DNA from: Spirochaetales bacterium
GTDB taxonomy: Bacteria > Spirochaetota > Spirochaetia > Sphaerochaetales > Sphaerochaetaceae
DNA length: 64,000 bases
Assembly: GCA_018433865.1 (NCBI GenBank)
Contig: JAHDQJ010000006.1
Location: forward strand, 1 to 64,000
Reading direction: 5' to 3'
The notes under the pieces: generated by a model
The model's input: the letters and a program-made list of their open reading frames with translations, nothing else
Told to the model about the DNA's origin: nothing
Databases searched by the model: none
Part shown: one piece after another, positions 1 to 9,005 of the stretch
How the letters are laid out: each line of letters opens with the position of its first letter
Position numbering within the stretch: position 1 is the first letter of the stretch
Made by a program: the position numbers and the translations under genes

Positions 1-19
1 CCAGCTTCGGAAGACCTGG

Positions 20-130
20 CCCGGTGGCCATAGCGGAGGTGCCATACCCGTTCCCATCCCGAACACGGAAGTCAAGCCCTCTCGCGCCGATGGTACTGCG
101 TTCGTCGCGGGAGAGTAGGTAGCTGCCGGG
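20..130 (+). rRNA. rrf: 5S ribosomal RNA, copy 1
   Basis: Typical 5S core with the conserved CCGAACACGGAAGTCAAG segment. The terminal helix pairs CCCGG at the 5' end with CCGGG at the 3' end. A T-rich tract (TTTTTCTTTCTTT) follows at once and probably ends transcription. The corresponding 16S and 23S genes would lie upstream, outside the window. Ends are estimated from the terminal stem. Confidence 0.95.
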
Positions 131-219
131 CCTTTTTCTTTCTTTACAGCTGGATCTGTCGATCCTGTTCCCTGTGGTGCTTCGCGACTTTGGTCGGGAG
201 CCTCATCACGGAATATAAG

Positions 220-330
220 TCCGGTGGCCACAGCGGAGGTGCCATACCCGTTCCCATCCCGAACACGGAAGTCAAGCCCTCTCGCGCCGATGGTACTGCG
301 TTCGTCGCGGGAGAGTAGGTAGCCGCCGGA
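220..330 (+). rRNA. rrf: 5S ribosomal RNA, copy 2 (tandem)
   Basis: A second 5S gene 89 nt after the first. The core is identical; I see only four differences (offsets 1, 12, 105 and 111). The first and last of these are a compensating C-G to T-A change in the terminal pair, so both copies keep the helix. It is followed by seven T residues, a likely terminator. The spacer between copies contains no tRNA. Confidence 0.95.
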
Positions 331-434
331 TTTTTTTATGTTCTTTTCATGCAGAGGCGGTCTTCAGCAGCCACGCATGCATGACATGGCCATGCGCTGG
401 AAACCCGCGAGACATGCATATCGTGCCATGCCTT

Positions 435-1622
435 TCACTCAGAAGCATAATTGTCAAAATAGCCTTGGATGTGGATGATAGGGGTCCCCTTGTCCCCGCT
501 ACCGCTCATGAGGTCGCACAGTGTGCCCAATAGGTCGGTAAGCTGCCTCGGCGTGGTCCCCAGCGAAGCATTGCTCGCCACCAGGTTCGCATCTTTTTGT
601 GATATCTTCTGTCTCAGCTGACGCTGTGCTTCATCCTGGGAAAGTCCGGAGAGTTCATTGTCGGCAATATACTTCATCTTGATCTCGTTCGGTGTCCCGA
701 GAAGGCCGTTGGTGAATCCTGGAGCCACCACCGGGTCTGCCAACTCCCAGATCTTCCCTACAGGATCCTTGAATGCCCCATCCCCGTACACCAACACTTC
801 GATCGTCTTGCCTGTCTTTTTCCGCAGTGCTTCCTGTACTCGGGTACAGAAAGCCTGGGCATCACGGGGAAACAGTTTCAGCCTGCTGTTCCCGGCCAAA
901 TTGGAACCGAGCAATCCGTATTCCGGGTTGTACCCACCGGTCCTGCCAGGTTTGGTTGCCAATTCATCAAGAGCCAAGACCCGCGCTCCCCCATGGGCAA
1001 GGAGCAGATTCTTCAGATACTTGTGGGTATGGATGGTTGCCACCAGCACATCCTTGGAAATCTCAAGCGCAGTCAAAGGATCGTTGGCCAGCACGATCTC
1101 AATGTTGTTGCCCACTGCCAGGTCCATGTACAGGTCGATATAATCGAGTCCTGTGAAAGGGTGTTTGAAGTCGTGACCGAAGCGCTTTCGGAAATCTTCA
1201 CGGGTAAGCACATCCCGATGAGGATTCAGGTTTGCCGCATACATGGCGTCCAGATCCATAAGATGGTTGCCGACCTCATCACTCGGATAACTGAGCATCA
1301 CGGTGATGCGTCTGCCGCTCATGGCCAGACCCTTGAGGATATGGGAGAAGCGGTTTCGGCTCAGGATCGGAAACAGAACGACGAAATGGCCGGGAAACAC
1401 CGCCTTGGTCTCTTCTGCGATCTCGGTGATATCCACATAGTTTCCCTGCGCCCGGGCGAGCAATGATTCGGTAACCCCAACGATGTCGCGGTCTTTCAAT
1501 TCAAATCCATCATGCTTTGCAGCGGCAAGAATACAGTCGACGGTGATGGTCTCCAGGTCATCCCCCTGGGAGATGATGGGAGCGCGAACGGCTCGTGCGT
1601 GTGTTCCGATTACTCTCTGCAT
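435..1622 (-). CDS. CofE-like coenzyme F420-0:L-glutamate ligase family protein
   Basis: A 395-residue protein related to the F420 gamma-glutamyl ligase (CofE) family. In methanogens and actinobacteria that family adds glutamate to F420-0 using GTP. The hallmark segment VTESLLARAQGNY lies at residues 50-62. The open frame extends further upstream, but the ATG at 1622 is chosen because AGGAG sits about 8 nt before it and family homology starts there. No other F420 biosynthesis gene (cofC, cofD, fbiC) is visible. Many anaerobes carry similar stand-alone proteins whose substrate is unknown, so the F420 role is only a family label. It is transcribed alone, toward the 5S genes. Confidence 0.75.
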   Translation of the reverse strand: MQRVIGTHARAVRAPIISQGDDLETITVDCILAAAKHDGFELKDRDIVGVTESLLARAQGNYVDITEIAEETKAVFPGHFVVLFPILSRNRFSHILKGLAMSGRRITVMLSYPSDEVGNHLMDLDAMYAANLNPHRDVLTREDFRKRFGHDFKHPFTGLDYIDLYMDLAVGNNIEIVLANDPLTALEISKDVLVATIHTHKYLKNLLLAHGGARVLALDELATKPGRTGGYNPEYGLLGSNLAGNSRLKLFPRDAQAFCTRVQEALRKKTGKTIEVLVYGDGAFKDPVGKIWELADPVVAPGFTNGLLGTPNEIKMKYIADNELSGLSQDEAQRQLRQKISQKDANLVASNASLGTTPRQLTDLLGTLCDLMSGSGDKGTPIIHIQGYFDNYASE

Positions 1623-1945
1623 AGGGGCAGCTCCTGTCAAGTTCGTAGCGTCTGGCAATCTCCGGCGGGCAAGATTCCAGCGTGAGTCTGACAGGATGAT
1701 CGAATTGTCCTGCCAAGCATGGAGTATACCATGTTTGCCCTGTTGATAACAGAATCCGAAGGTCATCATCCATCCCCGGCGATGCCGGAATCAAAGGGGA
1801 ACCATGTTTCGGATTTCCGAACGTGTGCAGGCAAATCGTGGGTCCGTTGCTGGAAAAAACAACTCCTTCACCTTGCAGAACTTCTCCTATTCTTTTATGA
1901 TGTGGTACATTTTGGGAAATCCGAAGGGGAGAGAGGTTCGTATCC
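1623..1945. other. divergent intergenic region between the CofE-like gene and metN
   Basis: About 320 nt without a gene. It holds a minus-strand TATACT (1723-1728) that could be a -10 for the CofE-like gene, although no good -35 is present. It also holds a perfect 6-bp dyad TTCGGA-TT-TCCGAA (1808-1821), a related half-site ATCCGAA near 1918, and the metN promoter candidate at 1873-1901. I found no SAM riboswitch core. Confidence 0.5.
1873..1901 (+). promoter_or_regulatory. candidate promoter of metNIQ
   Basis: TTGCAG (1873-1878), a 17-bp spacer and TATGAT (1896-1901). The -10 matches the consensus at five of six positions; the -35 matches only at TTG. It sits 44 nt before the metN start, leaving a short leader that ends in the purine-rich ribosome-binding stretch GGGGAGAGAGG. 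Confidence 0.4.
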
Positions 1946-2968
1946 ATGAGCATATCGTTGAAACATCTGCACCGTGCATACGGTTCATTGCATGCCGTTC
2001 ACGATATCAGTCTTGATATTCCCTCCAACACCGTCTATGGAATCATAGGAAGGAGTGGAGCGGGCAAGTCGACGCTTGTCCGTCTCGTCAGCCTCCTCGA
2101 GCGACCCGATTCCGGTGAGATCTATTACCAGGACAAGCGTGTCGACAACCTCGCGAAGGACGATCTGATCGCCCAGCGGAGGAGGATCGGCATGATTTTC
2201 CAGAACTTCAACCTCTTTTCATCCCGCAATGCCGCACAGAACATCGCCTATCCTTTGGAGATCACCGGTCTTGCTCCGGAGGCGGTCACCAGGCGCGTGG
2301 ATGAGCTGCTCGATCTTGTCGGTCTTACCGGTAGGGGGAAAGCACCCATAAGCACCCTTTCGGGAGGTCAGAAACAGCGCGTGGCCATAGCGCGTGCGCT
2401 TGCCAACGATCCCGATATCCTGTTCTGCGATGAGGCAACGAGTGCACTCGATCCGCAGACTACCCGTTCGATACTCACCCTCATCGGAGACCTGCAGAAA
2501 AGCATGCACCTGTCGGTCGTCATGATCACCCACCAGATGGAGGTCGTCAGGGACGCGTGCGAGTATGTCGCGGTCCTCGAGAACGGCAGTGTCGTCGAGG
2601 AGGGAAAGGTCGTTGATGTCTTTGCAAAGCCATCTTGTGCGACGACCAAGGATTTCCTTGCAAACCTTGCACCCCTGGTCGAACAGGAGGAGGCAAAGAA
2701 GCAGGACATGATCCGCTGGTCCGCAGAGGGAGGGCGTTACACGCTCCGTTTCCGAGGGGAAAAGACCGGGGAACCGGTACTCAGCCGCATACAGAAAACC
2801 TATGATGTGGAGTTCAACATTCGTGCAGGAGGTGTCCAGCACGTGGGTACGGAGGATGTCGGTACCCTGATCTGCGATATCATCGGAGAACCGGATGAGG
2901 TCGACAAGGCGGTGGCTGCGATGCAATTGTCGGGAATCTTGGTCGAAGAGGAGGGCTTGAACGCATGA
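1946..2968 (+). CDS. metN: methionine ABC transporter, ATP-binding protein MetN
   Basis: A 340-residue ATPase that powers D/L-methionine uptake at the inner face of the membrane. Walker A GRSGAGKST is at residues 35-43, the signature LSGGQ at 138-142 and Walker B ending in DE at 162-163. The C-terminal part (about 265-335) looks like the NIL domain, which in characterised MetN proteins binds methionine and inhibits transport when the cell is replete. It overlaps metI by 4 nt (ATGA), implying translational coupling. Together with metI and metQ it forms a complete importer. Substrate is inferred from family and gene set. Confidence 0.93.
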   Translation: MSISLKHLHRAYGSLHAVHDISLDIPSNTVYGIIGRSGAGKSTLVRLVSLLERPDSGEIYYQDKRVDNLAKDDLIAQRRRIGMIFQNFNLFSSRNAAQNIAYPLEITGLAPEAVTRRVDELLDLVGLTGRGKAPISTLSGGQKQRVAIARALANDPDILFCDEATSALDPQTTRSILTLIGDLQKSMHLSVVMITHQMEVVRDACEYVAVLENGSVVEEGKVVDVFAKPSCATTKDFLANLAPLVEQEEAKKQDMIRWSAEGGRYTLRFRGEKTGEPVLSRIQKTYDVEFNIRAGGVQHVGTEDVGTLICDIIGEPDEVDKAVAAMQLSGILVEEEGLNA

Positions 2969-3627
2969 ACATCCTGTTCTCCTTGGTCTGGAATGCGACG
3001 GTCGAGACCCTCGCCATGGTATTCGCCTCAACATTTTTCTCGCTGATCCTCGGCCTTCCCTTGGGCATTCTCTTGTGCGTGACCGGGCCTGAGGCTCAAG
3101 GGGGCATAATCCCCCGTCCGATTCTCAACAACGTGCTGGGCAGGGTCGTGAATGTCTTGCGCTCCTTCCCGTTCATCATACTCATGATCCTTCTCTTCCC
3201 CTTGTCCAGGATCATCGTCGGTACCAGCATCGGCACCATGGCTACGATCGTCCCGCTATCGATCGCAGCTGCGCCGTTCGTGGCACGCATCATCGAGTCG
3301 GCGGTCAAGGAGGTGGATCCGGGGGTCATTCAGGCCGCCCGCGCGATGGGATCCACGACGATGCAGATCATCCTGAAGGTCCTGATACCGGAAGCAATGC
3401 CCGCATTGGTATCCGGCATCACCTTGACCATCATCAACCTGATCGGGTATTCGGCGATGGCCGGTGCGATCGGTGGTGGCGGTCTCGGGGACTTGGCGAT
3501 CCGCTACGGATACCAGCGGTTCCGTCCCGACGTGATGTTCGTGTCGGTGGTCGTGATACTCGTGCTGGTGGAGCTCGTACAGGTCGTCGGCAACAAAATC
3601 AGCGCTCGCATGATGGCGAGACGATGA
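2965..3627 (+). CDS. metI: methionine ABC transporter, permease MetI
   Basis: A 220-residue integral membrane permease of the MetI class, with about five hydrophobic segments. The cytoplasmic coupling motif QAARAMGSTTMQIILKVLIP is the EAA loop that docks onto MetN. The start codon overlaps the metN stop. The gene is followed after 49 nt by the binding-protein gene metQ, the usual NIQ order. Confidence 0.93.
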   Translation: MNILFSLVWNATVETLAMVFASTFFSLILGLPLGILLCVTGPEAQGGIIPRPILNNVLGRVVNVLRSFPFIILMILLFPLSRIIVGTSIGTMATIVPLSIAAAPFVARIIESAVKEVDPGVIQAARAMGSTTMQIILKVLIPEAMPALVSGITLTIINLIGYSAMAGAIGGGGLGDLAIRYGYQRFRPDVMFVSVVVILVLVELVQVVGNKISARMMARR

Positions 3628-3676
3628 TAATCCAGTATATTGGTTCCAAGGAATCAAGAAGGAAAGGGAGAATCAC

Positions 3677-4477
3677 ATGAAAAAGATCGTAACAATCTTG
3701 TTGGTATCGTTGGTTGCACTCACAACCATATTCGCAGCAGGTTCGAAGGAGAGCGTCAACACATTGACCGTAGGTGCTACTCCGGAACCCCATGCCGTAT
3801 TGCTGAACCTCGTGGTCGAGGACCTTGCGGCCGAGGGCATCACCTTGAAGGTAGTCGAGTTCACCGATTATGTCACGCCGAACAAAGCGTTGGAGGATGG
3901 TCAGATCGATGCCAACTTCTTCCAGCACATTCCCTATCTCGAGTCGTTCAACAAAGAGCAGGGGTATCATCTGGTCAACGCCGGGGGCATCCATATCGAG
4001 CCGATCGCACTGTATTCCCGCTCGGTGAAGAATCTTTCCGAGCTTGGTCAAGGTGCTACGATCGCGATTCCGAACGATCCGACCAACGGGGGACGTGCGT
4101 TGTTGCTTCTTGAGAGCGCGAACCTGATCACCCTGAAGGATGGAGCCGGGATCACCGCCACTCCGTACGACATCAAGGACAATCCCAAGGGACTCAAGTT
4201 CCGTGAGATCGAAGCAGCTTCGTTGCCGCGTGTACTTTCCGATGTCGATGCCGCAGTGATCAATGGAAACTATGCCATTCCTGCAGGGCTGAAAGCGAAC
4301 AAGGACGGTCTCGTGGTCGAAGGAGCCGACTCTCCGTACGTGAACGTGGTCGCGGTCAAGGAAGGCAGCGAGAACGATCCGGCGATCAAGGCCTTGGTCA
4401 AGGCGTTGCAGAGCAAGAAGATAAAGGACTACGTCGCGAAGACCTATCCCAATGGTGAGGTCGTGGTAGTATTCTGA
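3677..4477 (+). CDS. metQ: methionine-binding protein MetQ (NlpA family)
   Basis: A 266-residue extracytoplasmic substrate-binding protein of the NlpA/MetQ family, which delivers methionine to MetNI. The first 20 or so residues form a signal peptide ending in IFAAGSKES. No lipobox cysteine is present, unlike most MetQ proteins, so it is predicted to be either soluble in the periplasm or held by an uncleaved signal. The body has the family start TVGATPEPHAVLL and later NGNYAIPAGL. The ATG at 3677 follows GGAAAGGGAGAA. The region after the stop shows no clear terminator before rmuC. Confidence 0.92.
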   Translation: MKKIVTILLVSLVALTTIFAAGSKESVNTLTVGATPEPHAVLLNLVVEDLAAEGITLKVVEFTDYVTPNKALEDGQIDANFFQHIPYLESFNKEQGYHLVNAGGIHIEPIALYSRSVKNLSELGQGATIAIPNDPTNGGRALLLLESANLITLKDGAGITATPYDIKDNPKGLKFREIEAASLPRVLSDVDAAVINGNYAIPAGLKANKDGLVVEGADSPYVNVVAVKEGSENDPAIKALVKALQSKKIKDYVAKTYPNGEVVVVF

Positions 4478-4535
4478 TGCCTACCGCTCGCAGGGAAAGC
4501 CCCATGGGGATCAAGATGACCGAAGGAGGTGCTGC

Positions 4536-5732
4536 ATGGTGATCATGTATATTGCCTTGGCTGTCGGCATCCTGCTCATGGGAGCGATTTCCCTGCTCAC
4601 GCTATTTTCCGTACGCACTAGTGCGGAGCGAATGAAGACGCATCTGTCCGAATCGCTCCGCTTTTCCCAGGACAGCTCGGTCAACACCCTGACCACGATC
4701 GCCAACCTTACCCAGAACCGTTTGGACCTGCTGGCGAATCAGACAGCCCAGTTGGGGGATAAGACCGAACGTCAGTTGTCGGCGATGCGCGATGCCATCG
4801 ATACCAAGCTCGAATTGATCCGGACCGACAACCAACAGAAGCTTGAACAGATGCGCGTCACCGTAGATGAGAAACTTCATGAGACTCTGGAGCGACGGCT
4901 AGGCGAATCATTCAAACTGGTAAGCGAACAACTCTCCACAGTCAACAGAAGCCTCGGCGAGATGCAGAACCTCGCCGATGGGGTGGGGGATCTCAAGAGG
5001 GTTCTCACGAACGTGAAATCCCGTGGCATGCTTGGCGAGTTCCAGCTGCATGCGATCCTCCGCGATATACTCTCGCCCGAACAGTATGTCCAGAACGTGG
5101 TCACGAAGAAGGGAAGTTCCGACCGGGTGGAGTTCGCGATCCGCTTGCCAGGCCAGCAGGACCAGCAGAGCATACTCCTGCCGATCGACGCGAAATTTCC
5201 CAAGGAGGATTTCGAACGACTGACGGATGCACAGTCCTTGGGAGACCAGGTGGCAGGCGAGGTTGCACGCAAGGCCTTGCGCCTGCGGTTGAAGGCGGAA
5301 GCGAAGGATATTTCGACGAAGTATCTCGATCCGCCCGCGACGACCGATTTCGCCATCCTCTTCCTCCCTTCCGAAGGACTGTATGCGGAGGTGCTCAATA
5401 CCGCAGGACTCGCGGATGAGCTGCAACGCACCCACCGGGTGATCCTCGCCGGTCCGACGACATTGACGGCCCTTCTGAACAGCTTGCAGATGGGATTCAG
5501 GACACTGGCTATCCAAAAACGATCGGGAGAGGTCTGGCAGATCCTCGGGAGCATCAAGACTGAGTTCGCCCGATTCGGCGAGTTGCTGGACAAAACGAAA
5601 AAGAGGCTGGAATTGGCCTCGGGAGATCTCGATCTGGCATACCGCAAGACCGAGAAGATTCAAAGGAAACTGATTTCGGTGGAAAGCGAACCGGCCATCG
5701 GAATCGAAGAGACGGAGGAGACGATCACATGA
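4536..5732 (+). CDS. rmuC: DNA recombination protein RmuC family
   Basis: A 398-residue protein with an N-terminal membrane segment (about residues 4-24), a coiled-coil stretch (about 45-145) and the RmuC domain after it ([19 protein letters not shown], then the nuclease-like core with DAKFP). RmuC in E. coli limits inversions at short inverted repeats; its activity is not firmly known. A strong AAGGAGGT lies 5 nt before the ATG. Its stop overlaps the argF start (ATGA), so the two are probably co-translated although their functions are unrelated. Confidence 0.88.
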   Translation: MVIMYIALAVGILLMGAISLLTLFSVRTSAERMKTHLSESLRFSQDSSVNTLTTIANLTQNRLDLLANQTAQLGDKTERQLSAMRDAIDTKLELIRTDNQQKLEQMRVTVDEKLHETLERRLGESFKLVSEQLSTVNRSLGEMQNLADGVGDLKRVLTNVKSRGMLGEFQLHAILRDILSPEQYVQNVVTKKGSSDRVEFAIRLPGQQDQQSILLPIDAKFPKEDFERLTDAQSLGDQVAGEVARKALRLRLKAEAKDISTKYLDPPATTDFAILFLPSEGLYAEVLNTAGLADELQRTHRVILAGPTTLTALLNSLQMGFRTLAIQKRSGEVWQILGSIKTEFARFGELLDKTKKRLELASGDLDLAYRKTEKIQRKLISVESEPAIGIEETEETIT

Positions 5733-6724
5733 AACTTACCGGAAGAAGCTTTCTTACCCTCAAGGATTTCTCACGCGAGGAGATTCTGTATCTGCTGGAT
5801 CTCTCCGACGAACTGAAGGCCAAGAAGAAAAAAGGTACCAGGGACCTGCTGTTGGAGGGAAAGAATATCGTACTGTTGTTTGACAAGCCTTCCACACGCA
5901 CCCGCTGCGCATTTGAAGTTGCCGCGTTCGACGAAGGAGCGCAAGTGACGTTCCTCACCAACAGCCAGATGGGAAAGAAGGAATCGATCGAGGATACCGC
6001 CCGGGTGCTCGGCCGGTATTACGACGGCATGCAATACCGCGGAAGCAGCCAGGAGCTGGTCGAGGACCTTGCCAAGTATTCCGGCATCCCGGTGTGGAAC
6101 GGCCTGACCGATGTTGACCACCCGACCCAGATCCTTGCAGATTTCATGACTGCCAGGGAGCATGTGGACAAGCCGTTCGACCGGATGAAGTTCGTCTATG
6201 TCGGTGACGGCAGGAACAACATGGCAAACGCCTTGATGATCGGGGCGGCGAAGGTGGGCATGGATTTCGTCATCGCCACTCCGGCGGAACTCTTCCCTTC
6301 CAAGGATCTGATAGACTCACTTGCCCAGGACAGAAGACTGTCCGGTGGCACCGTATCCATCGAGACTGATCCGTTCACGGCCGTCGAGGGTGCGGATATC
6401 ATCTACACCGATGTTTGGGTCTCGATGGGAGAAGAGGACAAGATGGCCGCACGGATCGCTCAGCTCGAACCGTACCGCGTGACGATGGAGATGATCAGGG
6501 CAGCGAAGAATCCTTCGGTGATCTTCGAACACTGCCTGCCTTCGTTCCACGATCTTGAGACCAGCATCGGCAAGGATGTCTTCGAGAAATTCGGACTGAA
6601 AGAGATGGAGGTGACCGATGAGGTCTTCAGGAGTTCCCACTCGGTAGTCTTCGACGAGGCCGAGAACAGGATGCACACGATCAAGGCGGTGATGGTCGCG
6701 ACGATGAGTGACAAGCTTCCCTGA
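5729..6724 (+). CDS. argF: ornithine carbamoyltransferase
   Basis: A 331-residue enzyme that joins carbamoyl phosphate and ornithine to give citrulline, or runs in reverse in the arginine deiminase pathway. The carbamoyl-phosphate loop STRTR is at 55-59, the DHPTQ motif follows, and the catalytic HCLP appears as HCLPSFHD where most enzymes have HCLPAFHD. No other arginine gene lies nearby, so the biosynthetic (argF) or catabolic (arcB) role cannot be settled. The stop TGA abuts the stop of the convergent M20 gene, forming TGATCA. Confidence 0.9.
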   Translation: MKLTGRSFLTLKDFSREEILYLLDLSDELKAKKKKGTRDLLLEGKNIVLLFDKPSTRTRCAFEVAAFDEGAQVTFLTNSQMGKKESIEDTARVLGRYYDGMQYRGSSQELVEDLAKYSGIPVWNGLTDVDHPTQILADFMTAREHVDKPFDRMKFVYVGDGRNNMANALMIGAAKVGMDFVIATPAELFPSKDLIDSLAQDRRLSGGTVSIETDPFTAVEGADIIYTDVWVSMGEEDKMAARIAQLEPYRVTMEMIRAAKNPSVIFEHCLPSFHDLETSIGKDVFEKFGLKEMEVTDEVFRSSHSVVFDEAENRMHTIKAVMVATMSDKLP

Positions 6725-8194
6725 TCAGGCGGACCGATCGGTCATGATCAAGGCCATGTAGAATTGCATGGCCTTTTCCATGTTCGCGATCGCAAACCTT
6801 TCGTCACGATTGTGCATCCGCTTCAGCTCACCGCTATCCATCATGGCGGGGGTGAATCTATAGACACAGTCGGAGAGTTGCTCGTACCACAATGCGTCGG
6901 TACCGCCGGTCATCAGGTAGGGTGTGGGGATCGAGGACGGGAAGATCGTCGCGATGGCACGGCAGATATGCGCAAACGGCGCGGAATCGATCGGAGAGGC
7001 GACCGAACGGCGGGAGTCCTCCTCGATCTTCACCACGATACGCTTGTCCGCAATCCTCCTGCCGATCCTGGCCACCATCTGTTCGGCGGAGACTCCCGGG
7101 AGTATCCGCACGTTCACCGTTGCGGTGGCCACCGTTGGCACGACATTAGGTGCCTCGCTTCCTTTGGCCATCGTGACGGTGCAGGTGGACCTGATCAATG
7201 CGTTCATTGCAGGATTCTTGCTGAAGATCCTCATGACGATCGGTTTCGTCAGCCAGAGGTTCAGCAGTACGAGGGCAAGCGGGAAGGGAGCGTGCACACC
7301 CAAGGTCCGGATCATGTGCCGTACGGGTACCGTCAAACGGACGACAGTATGCCTTGACTCTATCCGCCACGCAGCCTTTCCGATGAGTGCGAGGGCTGTC
7401 GGGTTTTCGGGACTGGAAGAGTGGCCTCCCGCTTTCGTACACGAAAGGGTCAGCTGCACGTCTCCTTTCTCTGCGATGCCAACGACGGCGATCGGTCGGT
7501 CCAACGCGGAGAGGAACCGTTGTGCGACCACGCCGCCCTCATCGAGCACGAAGGAGAATCGTATGCCCATTGCCGTGAAGAGCGAGGCCATCCTCGCGGC
7601 CCCGGCGGAACCGCGGATCTCCTCATCACACCCGAAGGCGATGTACCAGGTCCTCTCGGGGGAGAATCCGGCAGCGAGCAACTGTTCCACAGCCTCGCAA
7701 ATGGCGATGAGTTGACCCTTCGCATCGAAACTGCCGCGACCCCACACATAACCCGATTCGATGGTGGATGAGAACGGAGGGAATGTCCACTGATCGGCAT
7801 CGGAGGCGGGAACGACATCTTGGTGGGCCGCCAGGAGCGCGGGGAGGAGCGATTCATCCGCTCCTTTCCACCTGAACAGGAGGTTCCTCGGACCTGCATC
7901 GATGATCTCAAGTCGTCCGTGCATCCTCGGATAGAATTTTCTGAGCAGTGCATGAAGAACGTGGAACGGAGCCGAATCCGTTTCGTCCATCCGCTCATGT
8001 GCGATGGTACGTAGCGCGACAGCCTGTGCGAGATGCAAAGCTGCCTCCTGGACGATCTCGTCTGCGATGACCGGAGGGTCCTGCGACGGTCCGGGTTTTC
8101 CCGGGGTCTTGCGCAACGCGAGCGTCCGGATGACCGCGATGGCTGAGAGGCCGAGTACCACCGAACCGAGCAAGCCGAATACTGAGAGTATCAA
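6725..8194 (-). CDS. M20-family metallopeptidase with N-terminal membrane anchor
   Basis: A zinc-dependent M20 peptidase, closest in outline to carboxypeptidase S/PM20D1 proteins that cleave or condense N-acyl amino acids or small peptides. Seen: AAHQDVVPA (metal His/Asp), WGRGSFDAKG (bridging Asp), DEEIRGSAGAA (catalytic Glu), and late GGTDA and HNRDE. A hydrophobic N-terminal helix suggests membrane anchoring. The open frame begins at an ATG (8212), but AGGGAGG lies between that ATG and a TTG at 8192-8194. I therefore prefer the UUG start, giving 489 residues. It is divergent from a TetR regulator gene that may control it. Confidence 0.82.
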   Translation of the reverse strand: MILSVFGLLGSVVLGLSAIAVIRTLALRKTPGKPGPSQDPPVIADEIVQEAALHLAQAVALRTIAHERMDETDSAPFHVLHALLRKFYPRMHGRLEIIDAGPRNLLFRWKGADESLLPALLAAHQDVVPASDADQWTFPPFSSTIESGYVWGRGSFDAKGQLIAICEAVEQLLAAGFSPERTWYIAFGCDEEIRGSAGAARMASLFTAMGIRFSFVLDEGGVVAQRFLSALDRPIAVVGIAEKGDVQLTLSCTKAGGHSSSPENPTALALIGKAAWRIESRHTVVRLTVPVRHMIRTLGVHAPFPLALVLLNLWLTKPIVMRIFSKNPAMNALIRSTCTVTMAKGSEAPNVVPTVATATVNVRILPGVSAEQMVARIGRRIADKRIVVKIEEDSRRSVASPIDSAPFAHICRAIATIFPSSIPTPYLMTGGTDALWYEQLSDCVYRFTPAMMDSGELKRMHNRDERFAIANMEKAMQFYMALIMTDRSA

Positions 8195-8222
8195 GCCTTC
8201 CTCCCTATGCAAATTGCGTGGT

Positions 8223-8239
8223 ATGTTTTACAAAAACAT
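8223..8239. promoter_or_regulatory. inverted repeat, candidate TetR-type operator
   Basis: A perfect dyad ATGTTTT-ACA-AAAACAT lies between the divergent M20 and TetR genes. It covers the expected start of transcription of the M20 promoter at 8240-8267, where a bound repressor would block it. A related half-site, GTAACAT, occurs at 8248-8254. Assigning it to the neighbouring regulator is inference. Confidence 0.4.
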
Positions 8240-8267
8240 GCTATAGTGTAACATAAGATATTGACAA
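8240..8267 (-). promoter_or_regulatory. candidate promoter of the M20 peptidase gene
   Basis: Read on the minus strand: TTGTCA (complement of 8262-8267), a 16-bp spacer and TATAGC (complement of 8240-8245). Transcription would begin near 8233, inside the ATGTTTT dyad. Confidence 0.35.
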
Positions 8268-8288
8268 TGGAGTAGTGGGAATACCAGC

Positions 8289-8906
8289 ATGCCAAAGAAA
8301 ATCGATCACGAGGAGAGGAAGGAGAAGATACTGCAGACTGCGCTCAAGGTATTTGCACGGGAAGGGTATCGTGATTCCAACCTTTCTCTGATCGCCACCG
8401 AGTGCGGGATTTCCCGACCGACTATCTACCAGTATTTCAAGGACAAGGAACAGATCTACTATTATGCGGTAAAATTGGTGACCGGACGCATGTTCACCAA
8501 GTATGCCGATTATGCGTGGAATACCACCGATGGCATCATCAAGAGGATCCTTACGATCTGTGACGACATCATCGAGATCTCCACGCATCACCGGGGAGAA
8601 CTGACCTCCTTGATGGATGTGATGTTGCAGTTGAAGAAGGAGGGAACCGACTTCTCCGACATCATCCTCCGGCGCACTGCGAAGCTGCATATCCTGTTCA
8701 AGCGCCTGCTCAGGCTTGGCATCAAGACAGGGGAGGTGCTTGAGTGCGACGTGAACCGGATCACTCACCACCTCGTCATTCTCCTCGAATCCTTCTGCTT
8801 CCAGTTGGCATTCCTCGATGCATTCGATGTCGAAGGATCGAAAGAACTGGTTTCCAATTACCTTCAGCTTCTCAAGCCGAAGCAGGAGCGAAGGTTCATC
8901 GTCTGA
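8289..8906 (+). CDS. TetR/AcrR-family transcriptional regulator
   Basis: A 205-residue regulator. The N-terminal helix-turn-helix is typical: ILQTALKVFAREGY, then CGISRPTIYQYFKDKEQIYY (about residues 12-60). The C-terminal ligand domain is not recognisable to a specific effector. It is divergent from the M20 peptidase gene with a dyad between them, which is the usual layout for local control. A rho-independent terminator follows the stop codon. Confidence 0.88.
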   Translation: MPKKIDHEERKEKILQTALKVFAREGYRDSNLSLIATECGISRPTIYQYFKDKEQIYYYAVKLVTGRMFTKYADYAWNTTDGIIKRILTICDDIIEISTHHRGELTSLMDVMLQLKKEGTDFSDIILRRTAKLHILFKRLLRLGIKTGEVLECDVNRITHHLVILLESFCFQLAFLDAFDVEGSKELVSNYLQLLKPKQERRFIV

Positions 8907-8912
8907 TTTCCG

Positions 8913-8939
8913 GACCCTCCTTGCGAGGGTCTTTCGTTT
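8913..8939 (+). terminator. rho-independent terminator after the TetR gene
   Basis: GACCCTC (8913-8919), a 5-nt loop, GAGGGTC (8925-8931), then TTTCGTTT. It ends the regulator transcript before the clpB promoter. Confidence 0.75.
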
Positions 8940-8967
8940 GCCGATGCATGCCTTGCGTGGGTATATT
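8938..8967 (+). promoter_or_regulatory. candidate promoter of clpB
   Basis: TTGCCG (8938-8943), an 18-bp spacer and TATATT (8962-8967), 38 nt before the clpB start. No CIRCE element or obvious heat-shock sigma motif is present. Confidence 0.4.
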
Positions 8968-9005
8968 CAAGACGGATGTACCCGCAACAGCAAGAGGTAT
9001 GATAC

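Noticed and set aside
1623-1945. Possible SAM riboswitch before metNIQ
   Set aside because: The conserved S-box core and its four-helix pattern are not visible; only short dyads are present.
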